Of a stretch of 53,559 bases of DNA, positions 9,012 to 17,063 are shown piece by piece; positions within the stretch are counted from its first letter, which is position 1, and each line of letters begins with the position of its first letter. This stretch comes from Candidatus Nanopelagicales bacterium (GTDB lineage: Bacteria > Actinomycetota > Actinomycetes > S36-B12 > CAIYMF01): the NCBI GenBank assembly GCA_025456015.1, contig JALOLK010000006.1:1-53559 (forward strand). The letters are read 5' to 3'. The notes beneath the pieces are model-generated. The model was not told the origin of the DNA, did not search any database, and worked only from the letters and a program-made list of their open reading frames with translations. A program made the position numbers and the translations under genes.

Positions 9012-9728
9012 GTGGACCCGCTCGCCGTGCTCGCCGTGGCGGGGGTGGCGGCCGGGGGACTGGCGCAGTCCGTCCTGGCGCAGTCCGTCACCGGCCTGGG
9101 GTTCGCGCTCGTCGCCGCCCCGGCGCTCATCGCGCTGCTCGGGCCCACCGAGGGCGTGGCGGTCGTCGTGCTGCTGGGGATCCTCGCGTCGGTCGTGCCG
9201 CTGCTCGGCCAGTGGCGGCAGGTGCGGGTCCACGATGGGGGCACCCTGCTCGTGCCGACCCTGCTCGCCACCCCGGTCGTCGGGGCGCTGGTCGCGGGCG
9301 TGGACACGGCCTCCCTGGCCGTGGGTGCGGGCGTCGCGGTCCTGGTCGGGGTCGTGGCCCTCTGGCGCGGCCTGCGCTGGGCGCGGCTCGTGTCGATCCC
9401 AGGGGCGATCGGCACCGGCGTGGCGAGCGCGGTCATGAACGTCATCGGAGGGGTCGGCGGCCCGCCCGTGGGCCTCTACGCAGCGAATGCCGGCTGGCCC
9501 CCGGTGCAGGCCCGCGCGACGCTCCAGGGCTTCTTCCTCATCCAGGGCCTCGTGACCATGCTGGTGATCGGCCCCGTCCTGCCCGACCTGTGGCAGGTCG
9601 GGGCGTTGCTCCTGGGCACGCTCACGGGCACCTGGCTGGCGCCCCGCATCTCCGAGCCGGCTGCGCGCGCCGCGGTGCTCGGTGTCGCCGGGTTCGGTGG
9701 GCTCGCGCTGGTCCTGGGCAACCTCTGA
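9012..9728 (+). CDS. TauE/SafE-type sulfite or anion exporter
   Basis: A 238-residue membrane protein with about seven to eight hydrophobic segments and the two TauE/SafE half-repeats. The first holds SVTGLGFALVAAPALIALLGP; the second holds NVIGGVGGPPVGLYAANAGWPP. Members move sulfite, sulfoacetate or similar organic anions, but the substrate cannot be read from sequence. The GTG at 9012 starts directly before the first membrane segment. It diverges from the DUF559 remnant across 184 bp that contains palindrome B. Confidence 0.85.
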   Translation: MDPLAVLAVAGVAAGGLAQSVLAQSVTGLGFALVAAPALIALLGPTEGVAVVVLLGILASVVPLLGQWRQVRVHDGGTLLVPTLLATPVVGALVAGVDTASLAVGAGVAVLVGVVALWRGLRWARLVSIPGAIGTGVASAVMNVIGGVGGPPVGLYAANAGWPPVQARATLQGFFLIQGLVTMLVIGPVLPDLWQVGALLLGTLTGTWLAPRISEPAARAAVLGVAGFGGLALVLGNL

Positions 9729-9780
9729 GTCCAGCCCTCACCGCCTGGTGATGAGCACCGGGCGCCAGCCCGGCGGCGGT

Positions 9781-10200
9781 TCAGCCCTCCCGGATGGTCA
9801 GCACCGGCAGCCAGGGCGACAGGTCCGCCCGCTCGCCGCTGGCCCGGATGCGCCCGTCGGCGCGCGCCTGCTCCCAGCCGAGGGCGCCGGTGGCCAGGCC
9901 CAGCCAGGTCTCGGGATCCATCTCGACCACGGCCGACGGCGTGCCGCGCCGATGCGTCGGCCCGGCCACCGCCTGGATCGCAGCCAGCGGCGGCACCCGC
10001 ACCTCGACCGAGTGCCCGGGCGCCCGCTGGGCGAGCAGCTGCAGCGTCCACCGCACCGCCGTGCGCACCGTCGCCCGGTCGACGGACGACGCCTGAGCGT
10101 CAGCGGCCGGCGCGGCGAGCACGGACCTGACCGCGGCATGCCCCTCGAGGTCCTCGATCGCCCGCCGAGCCGCCACGACGAGCAGTATCGCCGAGTCCAC
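9781..10200 (-). CDS. Sterol carrier family protein (SCP2-like)
   Basis: A small soluble protein of about 139 residues with the mark of actinobacterial 'sterol carrier family' proteins: VEVRVPPLAAIQAVAGPTHRRGTPSAVVEMDPETWLGLATG, read here in parts, then RASGERADLSPWLPVL. SCP2 folds have a hydrophobic pocket for lipids; no ligand is known for this group. Such genes often lie near purF, as here. I chose the GTG at 10200 because palindrome C begins 23 nt upstream and nothing coding lies beyond it. Confidence 0.75.
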   Translation of the reverse strand: MDSAILLVVAARRAIEDLEGHAAVRSVLAAPAADAQASSVDRATVRTAVRWTLQLLAQRAPGHSVEVRVPPLAAIQAVAGPTHRRGTPSAVVEMDPETWLGLATGALGWEQARADGRIRASGERADLSPWLPVLTIREG

Positions 10201-10222
10201 GCGCCCGACCCCGTCGCGGGCG

Positions 10223-10290
10223 CAGGTTCTCCCGTCAGGACGATCCTCTCCCGTGCCGGCGGGAGAGGATCGGCGGCACGGGAGAACCTG
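10223..10290. repeat. Nested palindrome, copy C
   Basis: The most regular copy. A perfect 13-bp outer repeat (CAGGTTCTCCCGT at 10223-10235, ACGGGAGAACCTG at 10278-10290) encloses a perfect 13-bp inner repeat (CGATCCTCTCCCG at 10241-10253, CGGGAGAGGATCG at 10260-10272) with a 6-nt loop. Inner and outer arms can pair as one 68-nt hairpin with a symmetric 5/5 internal loop. It lies between the EamA stop and the sterol-carrier start, both on the minus strand. Confidence 0.9.
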
Positions 10291-10355
10291 GACGCGTGGA
10301 GGACGCCCGGCGGACCAGCCCGGCTCGTGGCCAGCGGCGCAGCGCCCGTCGGCGA

Positions 10356-11306
10356 TCAGATCGCCGGCACGGGCTCGGGCTCGGACCGGCCCCGCGACGC
10401 GAGCGCCCCCTGCAGCGCCAGCCCGGCGAAGATGACGGCCACGCCGACACCGGCCATCACCGACAGCCGCTCGCCGAGCACCACTACGCCGAGCACGGTC
10501 GCCACGGCCGGGTCGGCCAGCATGAGGGTGGTCACCGGGCCCGAGCGCAGGGCCCGCATGCCGCGCGTCAGCAGCACGTTGGCCACGCCCATGGTCGCGA
10601 TGCCCAGGTACAGCGCGAGCGCGACGCCCTCCGGGCTGCCCAGCCACGCCAGCGGCTGCGTCGCCAGCACGGGCAGCAGCAGCACCGAGGCCAGCAGGAA
10701 GCTGCCCGCCGGCACCTCCAGGGCCCCCACGCCGCGGTCCAGCTGCACCTTCGCCGCCACGTTGTAGGCCGCGATGCAGCCCGCGGCCCCGAGGGCCAGC
10801 AGCAGGCCCACGGCGTCACCGCCGCCGAGGTCGCCGGCGGTCAGCAGCCCCAGGCCCGTCACGCACACCGCGGTGGCGAGCAGCCACCCGACCGTCGGTC
10901 GGTGGCCGAGCACCGCCCAGGCCAGCAGGCCGGCGAGGATCGGCGCGCTGCCGACGGCCACCAGGGTGCCCAGCGCGACGCCCGAGCGGTCGACCGCCGC
11001 GAAGAAGCACAGCTGGTACAGGCCCGCGGCCAGGGCGGTGACCCACATGGCCGGCGTGCCGACCAGGCCCACCAGCCGGCGAAGGGACCCTCCCAGCAGC
11101 GGGATCGCGACCAGCAGCACCAGCGCGCCCACCGCGATCCGCAGGATGCCCACGCCCATCGGGGTGGTGCCCTCGGGGCCGAGTGCCTGGGCCGTGCCCG
11201 CCGTGCCGAACAGGGCGCCGGCGGCGAGCACGGACGCGACGGCCGCCGCCGCGCGCGGGGGCGCGGCGCTGCCACCGGGTCGGCGCGGCGCGGGGGGCGG
11301 CGTCAC
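10356..11306 (-). CDS. EamA/DMT-family exporter
   Basis: A 316-residue membrane protein with ten predicted segments in two EamA repeats (RhaT/YdcZ-like drug/metabolite transporters). Typical stretches are LFGTAGTAQAL at the start, YQLCFFAAVDRSGVALGTLVAVGSAPILAGLLAW in the first half, and LTRGMRALRSGPVTTLMLADPAVATVLGVVVLGERLS in the second. The substrate is unknown; relatives export amino acids or metabolites. GTG at 11306 gives a short N-terminus before segment 1. It diverges from purF across 90 bp. Confidence 0.87.
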   Translation of the reverse strand: MTPPPAPRRPGGSAAPPRAAAAVASVLAAGALFGTAGTAQALGPEGTTPMGVGILRIAVGALVLLVAIPLLGGSLRRLVGLVGTPAMWVTALAAGLYQLCFFAAVDRSGVALGTLVAVGSAPILAGLLAWAVLGHRPTVGWLLATAVCVTGLGLLTAGDLGGGDAVGLLLALGAAGCIAAYNVAAKVQLDRGVGALEVPAGSFLLASVLLLPVLATQPLAWLGSPEGVALALYLGIATMGVANVLLTRGMRALRSGPVTTLMLADPAVATVLGVVVLGERLSVMAGVGVAVIFAGLALQGALASRGRSEPEPVPAI

Positions 11307-11384
11307 GCCGGGACGGTATCCGACCCGGCCGCCCCGGGGTCGCGCCCCGCCGCGGTGGGTTCCGCCCGGCCGGTCCCCGGCACC

Positions 11385-11399
11385 TACACTGCCCCCGTG
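11385..11399 (+). promoter_or_regulatory. Leaderless purF promoter (-10 box)
   Basis: TACACT at 11385-11390 is 6 nt before the purF GTG at 11397, and no Shine-Dalgarno is present. In actinobacteria this spacing puts the RNA start on or next to the start codon, so purF mRNA is probably leaderless. No clear -35 TTGACA is seen. Confidence 0.55.
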
Positions 11400-12884
11400 G
11401 CGCGCGGCGACGGCAGGCTCACCCACGACCTGGATCCCCAGGAGCGGGGCCCGCAGGACGCCTGCGGGGTCTTCGGGGTGTGGGCCCCCGACGAGGAGGT
11501 CGCCAAGCTCACCTACTTCGGCCTCTACGCCCTGCAGCACCGGGGGCAGGAGTCGGCGGGCATGGCCGTGAGCGACGGCCACCAGACCCTGGTCTACAAG
11601 GACATGGGCCTGGTCTCGCAGGTCTTCACCGAGGGCGCGCTGGCCTCACTGCACGGCCACGTCGCGGTCGGCCACTGCCGCTACTCGACCACCGGCTCGA
11701 GCGTCTGGGAGAACGCCCAGCCCACGTTCCGCGCCACGGCGACCGGCCACCTCGCGCTGGCGCACAACGGCAACCTCACGAACACCGCCGAGCTCGCGGT
11801 GCGCGTGGCCGAGGCCGAGGCGAACGCCGGCACCCTGCCGATCCCCAGCGGCATGCACGCCACGTCCGACACCGAGCTGCTCACCGCCCTGCTCGCCGCC
11901 CACCCGGGCGCGGGGCTGCTGTCGGCGGGTGTCGACGAGCTGCCGCACGTCCGCGGCGCGTTCAGCCTGGTCTTCATGGACGACACCACCCTTTACGCCG
12001 CCCGCGACCCGCAGGGCATCCGGCCACTGGTCATCGGCCGCCTCGAGCGTGGCGGCTGGGTCGTGGCCTCGGAGAGCGCGGCGCTGGACATCGTCGGCGC
12101 CGAGCACGTGCGCGAGGTCGAGCCCGGCGAGATCATCGCGATCGACGAGCGCGGCCTGCGCTCGGACCGCTTCGCCCCCGCCGAGCCCAAGCACTGCCTG
12201 TTCGAGTTCGTCTACCTGGCCCGCCCGGACACCCGGATCGCCGACCGCTCGGTGCACACCACGCGCGTGGCGATCGGCCGGCAGCTGGCCCGCGAGCACC
12301 CGGTCGAGGCCGACCTCGTGATCCCCGTGCCGGAGTCGGGCACCCCGGCGGCGGTCGGGTACGCCCAGGCCAGCGGCATCACCTTCGCGCAGGGCCTGGT
12401 GAAGAACGCCTACGTCGGGCGCACCTTCATCCAGCCCTCGCAGACGATCCGCCAGCTCGGCATCCGGCTCAAGCTCAACCCGCTGCGCGAGGTGATCGAG
12501 GGCAAGCGCCTCATCGTGGTCGACGACTCGATCGTGCGCGGCAACACCCAGCGCGCGATCGTGCGCATGCTGCGCGAGGCGGGTGCCGCCGAGGTGCATG
12601 TGCGCATCTCCTCGCCGCCGGTGTCGTGGCCGTGCTTCTACGGCATCGACTTCGCCACCCGCACCGAGCTCATCGCCAACGACCGCACCGTGGAGCAGAT
12701 CCGGGCCTCGATCGGCGCGGACTCGCTGGGCTTCGTCTCGCTCGAGGGCCTCACCGACGCCACCACGCTCGGGGCCTCGAACCTGTGCCGGGCCTGCTTC
12801 GACGGGCACTACCCGATCGCCCTGCCGGAGCCCGAGCTGCTCGGCAAGCACCTGCTCGAGACGGTCGAGGTGGGGGCGCGATGA
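11397..12884 (+). CDS. purF: Amidophosphoribosyltransferase
   Basis: PurF makes phosphoribosylamine from PRPP and glutamine, the first committed step of purine synthesis. The N-terminal nucleophile domain begins at Cys23 (DACGVFGVWAP); the first 22 residues would be removed to free it. LYALQHRGQESAGMA, GHCRYSTTG and HNGNL line the glutaminase site. The C-terminal transferase half has VIPVPESGTPAAVGYA and the PRPP loop VVDDSIVRGNT. Cys residues near the end (NLCRACFDG) match the Fe-S-bearing type. At 495 residues it is full length. Its stop overlaps purM by ATGA. Confidence 0.97.
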   Translation: MARGDGRLTHDLDPQERGPQDACGVFGVWAPDEEVAKLTYFGLYALQHRGQESAGMAVSDGHQTLVYKDMGLVSQVFTEGALASLHGHVAVGHCRYSTTGSSVWENAQPTFRATATGHLALAHNGNLTNTAELAVRVAEAEANAGTLPIPSGMHATSDTELLTALLAAHPGAGLLSAGVDELPHVRGAFSLVFMDDTTLYAARDPQGIRPLVIGRLERGGWVVASESAALDIVGAEHVREVEPGEIIAIDERGLRSDRFAPAEPKHCLFEFVYLARPDTRIADRSVHTTRVAIGRQLAREHPVEADLVIPVPESGTPAAVGYAQASGITFAQGLVKNAYVGRTFIQPSQTIRQLGIRLKLNPLREVIEGKRLIVVDDSIVRGNTQRAIVRMLREAGAAEVHVRISSPPVSWPCFYGIDFATRTELIANDRTVEQIRASIGADSLGFVSLEGLTDATTLGASNLCRACFDGHYPIALPEPELLGKHLLETVEVGAR

Positions 12885-13978
12885 GCACGACCGGGGGCGC
12901 CACCTACGCCACCGCCGGGGTCGACGTCGAGGCCGGCGAACGGGCTGTGCAGCTCATGCGGGCCTCGATCGCCCGGGCGCAGCGCCCCGAGGTGGTCGGC
13001 GGCCTCGGCGGCTTCGCCGGGCTGTTCGACGCCTCCGCGCTGCGCGGGTACCGACGGCCGCTGCTGGCCACCTCGACCGATGGGGTCGGCACGAAGATCG
13101 AGGTGGCCCGCCGGATGGACCGCCACGACACGATCGGCATCGACCTGGTGGCCATGGTGGTCGACGACCTGGTCGTCTGCGGCGCAGAGCCGCTGTTCCT
13201 CACCGACTACATCGCGGTCGGCCGGGTCGTGCCCGAGCGGATCGCCGCGATCGTGTCGGGCATCGCCGAGGGGTGCGCCCGAGCCGGCGTCGCGCTGCTC
13301 GGCGGGGAGACCGCCGAGCATCCCGGGCTCATGGCGCCCGACGAGTACGACGTGGCCGGCGCCGGCACCGGCGTGGTCGAGGCGGACGCGCTGCTCGGGC
13401 CCGAGCGGGTCCGTGATGGCGACGTCCTGGTCGCCATGGCCTCCTCCGGGCTGCACTCCAACGGGTACTCGCTGGCTCGGCACGTGCTGCTCGAGCGTGC
13501 CGGCTGGTCGCTGGACCGGCACGTGCCCGAGCTCGGTCGCTCGCTGGGCGACGAGCTGCTCGAACCCACCCGCATCTACGCCCTCGACGTGCTCGACCTC
13601 ATCGCCGGCAGCGAGGTGCACGCGGTGTCGCACATCACCGGCGGGGGGATCGCGGCGAACGTCGCGCGGGTGCTGCCCGAGGGCCTGCACGGCCAGATCG
13701 ACCGCTCGACGTGGGGCCCTCCGGCCGTCTTCGACCTCATCGGCGCGCTCGGGGGCGTGGCGCTGGTCGAGCGGGAGCGGACGTTCAACGAGGGGCTGGG
13801 CATGGTGGCCGTCGTGGCCGCGGAGGCTGCCGACACGGCCGTGCGGCGCCTGGTGGACCGCGGGGTCAGCGCGTGGGTCTGCGGCGAGGTGCGGGCGGCC
13901 CGACCCGGGGATGTCTCGGACAGCGCGGCCAAGGGCGGCACCGGCGGTTCGGTCAGCCTGGTCGGTTCGCACCCCTGA
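12881..13978 (+). CDS. purM: AIR synthase (FGAM cyclo-ligase)
   Basis: PurM closes the imidazole ring of FGAM with ATP to give AIR, the step after PurSQL. The 365-residue protein has TYATAGVDVEAGERAV, STDGVGTKIEVA, DLVAMVVDDLVVCGAEPLFLTDY in parts, LLGGETAEHPG and SHITGGGIAANVARVLP, all normal for the family. Its start shares ATGA with the purF stop, so purF and purM are co-translated. Its stop lies inside the stem of a probable two-way terminator shared with the convergent DUF3073 gene. Confidence 0.97.
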   Translation: MSTTGGATYATAGVDVEAGERAVQLMRASIARAQRPEVVGGLGGFAGLFDASALRGYRRPLLATSTDGVGTKIEVARRMDRHDTIGIDLVAMVVDDLVVCGAEPLFLTDYIAVGRVVPERIAAIVSGIAEGCARAGVALLGGETAEHPGLMAPDEYDVAGAGTGVVEADALLGPERVRDGDVLVAMASSGLHSNGYSLARHVLLERAGWSLDRHVPELGRSLGDELLEPTRIYALDVLDLIAGSEVHAVSHITGGGIAANVARVLPEGLHGQIDRSTWGPPAVFDLIGALGGVALVERERTFNEGLGMVAVVAAEAADTAVRRLVDRGVSAWVCGEVRAARPGDVSDSAAKGGTGGSVSLVGSHP

Positions 13979-14008
13979 CCTGTCGGCGCCCGGTGGTGCC
14001 GTCAGGGG
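13972..14008. terminator. Two-way terminator between purM and DUF3073
   Basis: CCCCTGAC (13972-13979) pairs with GTCAGGGG (14001-14008) in a perfect 8-bp stem, with more pairing inside (CGGC with GCCG). It covers the purM stop codon and ends just before the convergent DUF3073 stop. There is no T-run. Confidence 0.6.
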
Positions 14009-14020
14009 AGGTCGGCGGGA

Positions 14021-14242
14021 TCAGCGGCTGGCGGTGTCGTCCTCGTCCTCGTCCTCGACATCCGCGACGTACTTCGCGTACGGGTCGTCCTCGAACGTGT
14101 CGTCCTCGTCGGAGTCGGCATCGCCGTCGACGGAGCCCCCGGCCAGCTCGGCCTGGAGCCGCTCGAGGTCCGTGCTCGGGCCCCCGTACTTGAGCTGACG
14201 GGCCACCTTCGTCTGCTTTGCCTTGGCTCGGCCGCGCCCCAT
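14021..14242 (-). CDS. DUF3073 family protein
   Basis: A 73-residue protein with a strongly basic start (MGRGRAKAKQTKVARQLKY) and a very acidic tail rich in Asp and Glu (DEDDTFEDDPYAKYVADVEDEDEDD). This split charge pattern and the place next to purM are typical of DUF3073, found only in actinobacteria and of unknown function. A strong GGAGGAGG lies near 14250-14257. A TAGTAT -10 box (minus strand, 14297-14302) would give a leader of about 48 nt. Confidence 0.92.
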   Translation of the reverse strand: MGRGRAKAKQTKVARQLKYGGPSTDLERLQAELAGGSVDGDADSDEDDTFEDDPYAKYVADVEDEDEDDTASR

Positions 14243-14545
14243 GGCTCGACCCCCTCCTCCGGTGCGTCCCGGGCGGTACGTGCGCGATCGGCGCTCATAC
14301 TACCTGCGCCCCATGGCAGGCGCGCATCACTGCGGGGAGCCGGCCCCGTCCCGACCTGCACACGTTCTGTGTCCGTCTGGCGACCGTGCGCCATCACGCC
14401 TGAACCCGCGGCGTGGCGCTCCCACCCGAAAGGGGGCATGTCAGGGAAAATGCGCTCCCCGTGTTGATCGGGTACGTCGGAAGTGCCATGCTCAGAGCCG
14501 GCTTGTCCGATTGGTGACGAATCTGCGATCCCCTGGGAGGGCACG
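14243..14545. other. Divergent promoter region of DUF3073 and bldC
   Basis: No gene is seen. The left part holds the ribosome binding site and a TAGTAT box for DUF3073. The right part holds a candidate bldC promoter (listed separately) and the GGGAGG at 14534-14539 before the bldC ATG. The remaining sequence shows no clear structure. Confidence 0.6.
14464..14492 (+). promoter_or_regulatory. Candidate bldC promoter
   Basis: TTGATC (14464-14469) and CATGCT (14487-14492) are separated by 17 nt, close to TTGACA/TATAAT. Transcription would start near 14499 and leave about 47 nt before bldC. Confidence 0.35.
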
Positions 14546-14767
14546 ATGGCGGTACGGCAGCAGGACGTGGAACCCCTCCTGACCCCGGCGGAGGTCGCGG
14601 CGCTGTTCCGGGTCGATCCCAAGACCGTCACCCGCTGGGCGAACTCCGGCAAGCTCACCTCGATCCGCACCCTCGGCGGCCACCGGCGCTACCTCGAGAG
14701 CGAGGTCCGCGCGCTGCTCGACAGCATCCCGTCGCCGCGCAGCTCGGCCGACGCGCCCAGGGGCTGA
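14546..14767 (+). CDS. bldC: BldC-type MerR-like developmental regulator
   Basis: A 73-residue DNA-binding protein with a single MerR-type winged helix, LLTPAEVAALFRVDPKTVTRWANSGKLTSIRTLGGHRRYLESEV, spanning most of the chain. In Streptomyces BldC binds direct repeats cooperatively and holds back sporulation. Non-sporulating actinobacteria also keep it, near purM, as here. A GGGAGG precedes the ATG by 6 nt. The tail past residue 60 is short and variable. Confidence 0.92.
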   Translation: MAVRQQDVEPLLTPAEVAALFRVDPKTVTRWANSGKLTSIRTLGGHRRYLESEVRALLDSIPSPRSSADAPRG

Positions 14768-14802
14768 CGGGTCCGCCCGCCCCCTGCCCGCTGCTGCGCC
14801 GC

Positions 14803-16182
14803 TCAGCGTGCGGCGCCCACCACGAGCCAGGCCGTGCCCCGCACCCGGTGCGCGAAGGCTGCGGCCCGCACGACCATGAACAGCGTCAGCGCCAGCCAGA
14901 GATCGGTCACGCTGCCCCGGCTGGCCCACACCCACCACGCGGCCGGCGCGAACGCGAGCAGCGCGAGGGCCTGGGCGGCGGCGAGGTAGCCGGCATCGCC
15001 GGCGCCGAGCAGGACGCCGTCGAGCACGAACACGACTCCCGCGAGCGGCTGCTGCAGCGCCACCACGAGCAGCGCCGCGGCGACCATCGCCTGCACCGCG
15101 GGGTCCTCGCCGAAGAGTCCCGGCAGCCAGGGCCGCGCCGCCAGCACCAGCACCAGCAGGACCACCCCGAGCCCGACCCCCCACCGCGTCATCTGCCAGG
15201 TGACGGCCCGTGCCGTGTGCACCGCGCCCGCCCCGAGGTGCCGGCCGAGCAGGGCCTGGCCGGCGATCGCCAGGGCATCCATGCCCAGCGCGAGCAGGTA
15301 CCAGACCGTGAACGTCACGTAGTAGGCGGCGAGCTCGGCATCGCCGAGCCGGGCTGCCACCGCGATTGCCAGGACGAACACCGCCCGCAGGGCCACGGTG
15401 CGCCAGAAGAGCGGGACGGCGCCGCGGGCTGCCACGAGGACACCGGCTCGGGATGGCCGCAGGGTCGCCCCGTGTCGGCGAGCCCGGCGCGCCAGCACCG
15501 CGAGGAACAGGCCCGCAGCCAGCGCCTCGGCGACCACCGTGCCCCAGGCCGAGCCCGCCACGCCCCAGCCGGCGACGAGCACCAGCCAGGCCGCCAGGAC
15601 CAGGTTGGTCAGCACCGCCGCCAGCGTGATCCACAGTGTCGTGGCGGTGTCCTGCAGGCCCCGCAGGACGCCGATCGCGGCCATGGCGGCCAGGGCGAAG
15701 GGGAACGCGAGGCTGATCGTGCGCAGGTAGGCCAGGGCCTCGGGGGTGGCGGCCGGGGAGGTGCCCAGCCAGTCGAGCAGGGCGGGTGCCCCGAGCCAGG
15801 CCCCCGCGGTCGCGAGGAGGCCCAGGGCCAGGCCGAGGGCGACCCCCTCGATGCCGTCGGTGATCCCGCGGGCCACCTGGCCCGCGCCGACCCGGCGGGC
15901 GACCACGGCAGTGGTGCCGTAGGCCAGGAAGATCGCCAGGCCCGTGACGGTCGTGAACACCTGCGCGCCAGCCGCGAGCCCAGCCAGGGCGGTCGTGCCG
16001 AGGGTGCCCACGATCGCGGCGTCGATGAGGGTGAACAGCGGCTGGGCGACCAGCGCGCCGAAGGCGGGGACGGCAAGGCGCAGGATCTCGCGCGCCGACG
16101 TGCTCGCCGCCCGGTCCGGCACCCCTGCGCCGGCGGGCTGCTGCGGGCCGGGAGCCGCGCGGGCGGGGTCCGGCTCGGGCAC
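14803..16182 (-). CDS. MATE family efflux protein
   Basis: A 459-residue transporter with about twelve membrane segments. The first two carry the MATE marks LAVPAFGALVAQPLFTLIDAAIVG and LAGLAAGAQVF; the mid-chain has GVLRGLQDTATTLWIT. It is DinF-like and probably exports a drug or metabolite with H+ or Na+. It stands alone and converges on bldC. The ATG at 16182 leaves a Pro/Ala-rich N-terminus of about 28 residues, somewhat long. Confidence 0.88.
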   Translation of the reverse strand: MPEPDPARAAPGPQQPAGAGVPDRAASTSAREILRLAVPAFGALVAQPLFTLIDAAIVGTLGTTALAGLAAGAQVFTTVTGLAIFLAYGTTAVVARRVGAGQVARGITDGIEGVALGLALGLLATAGAWLGAPALLDWLGTSPAATPEALAYLRTISLAFPFALAAMAAIGVLRGLQDTATTLWITLAAVLTNLVLAAWLVLVAGWGVAGSAWGTVVAEALAAGLFLAVLARRARRHGATLRPSRAGVLVAARGAVPLFWRTVALRAVFVLAIAVAARLGDAELAAYYVTFTVWYLLALGMDALAIAGQALLGRHLGAGAVHTARAVTWQMTRWGVGLGVVLLVLVLAARPWLPGLFGEDPAVQAMVAAALLVVALQQPLAGVVFVLDGVLLGAGDAGYLAAAQALALLAFAPAAWWVWASRGSVTDLWLALTLFMVVRAAAFAHRVRGTAWLVVGAAR

Positions 16183-16210
16183 CTGCCGGACCCTACCGGC
16201 CCTTGCAGCG

Positions 16211-16263
16211 CGTTGGTGTGGATGATTCGTGCCACTGCGTTGCGCGCTTCGTCCACACCAACG
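16211..16263. repeat. 15-nt inverted repeat in a divergent promoter region
   Basis: CGTTGGTGTGGATGA (16211-16225) and TCGTCCACACCAACG (16249-16263) pair at 14 of 15 positions around a 23-nt loop. They sit between the MATE gene and the HExxH membrane protein gene, which diverge. It could be an operator with two sites, a looped operator or a stray palindromic element. Confidence 0.6.
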
Positions 16264-16339
16264 AGGCAGCCGGCGACCAACCGGGTGGCACTCGCTCCGC
16301 GTGGTGGACCAACTACGCTCCGTGATCTACGCTGACGTC

Positions 16340-17056
16340 GTGGCCGAGCCTTCGACGCTCTCGGCGGTGGGGCAGCCCGGGTCCGACGAGGCGCGGGGGT
16401 CCCGGCGCTGGCGAGTGCTGCTGTTGTGGGGTGCCGCGCTCATGATCGTGGTGGGCCTGGCGTGGCTGAGCTTCACGCGCAACGGCTGGGTGCCGTTCCT
16501 GTCCGGGGTGGACCTCGGCATCCACGAGTTCGGCCACCTGCTGTTCCTCTGGGCGCCGTTCCTGGTGATGGCCGCGGCCGGCAGCGCGCTGCAGGTGGCG
16601 GTGCCCGCGGCCCTCGCGGGCTACTTCGCCTGGCGAGGCGACCGGTTCGCCGTGGTCTGCATGCTGGCCTGGCTGGGGGTGTCGCTGCACAACGTGTCGG
16701 TGTACGTGCGCGACGCGACCCGCATGGAGCTGCCACTCCTCGGCGACGACGGCACCGGCTCGGGCCACGACTGGCGCAACATCCTCTTCGAGCTCGGGCT
16801 GCTGGGTCGTACCGACGACCTCGCCGACCTGGTCCGGGCGCTGGCGGTGCTGGCGTTCCTGGCAGCCGTGGTGCTGACGGCGTGGTGGGCCTGGCAGGAC
16901 CTGGGGCGCCCGCTCGCCCCGCGCCCCCGAGCCCTGCGCCACCTGCCGGTCCGGTGGGCCACCGGGGCGGTCGACGAGCCTACCGGGACGCCGGCCTGGC
17001 CGAGTCGACCGCAGGCCCCGTCCCCGACCGGCGACCGGGAGCGCTCGTTGCCGTGA
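16340..17056 (+). CDS. Membrane protein with HExxH motif
   Basis: About 238 residues with about five hydrophobic segments. Near the second segment it has GIHEFGHLLFLWAPF, an HExxH zinc-type motif (HEFGH) as in membrane metalloproteases. No second ligand motif (NPDG or DG) such as S2P enzymes carry is evident, so protease activity is uncertain. A TACGCT box at 16328-16333 lies 6 nt before the GTG at 16340, supporting a leaderless start. The C-terminus is Pro-rich and polar. It converges on the deacetylase gene. Confidence 0.65.
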   Translation: MAEPSTLSAVGQPGSDEARGSRRWRVLLLWGAALMIVVGLAWLSFTRNGWVPFLSGVDLGIHEFGHLLFLWAPFLVMAAAGSALQVAVPAALAGYFAWRGDRFAVVCMLAWLGVSLHNVSVYVRDATRMELPLLGDDGTGSGHDWRNILFELGLLGRTDDLADLVRALAVLAFLAAVVLTAWWAWQDLGRPLAPRPRALRHLPVRWATGAVDEPTGTPAWPSRPQAPSPTGDRERSLP

Positions 17057-17063
17057 TCGCGGC

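Noticed and set aside
10296-11396. Very long upstream extension of the purF frame
   Set aside because: His/Gln/Arg-rich antisense of the EamA gene; the -10 box and family start place purF at 11397.
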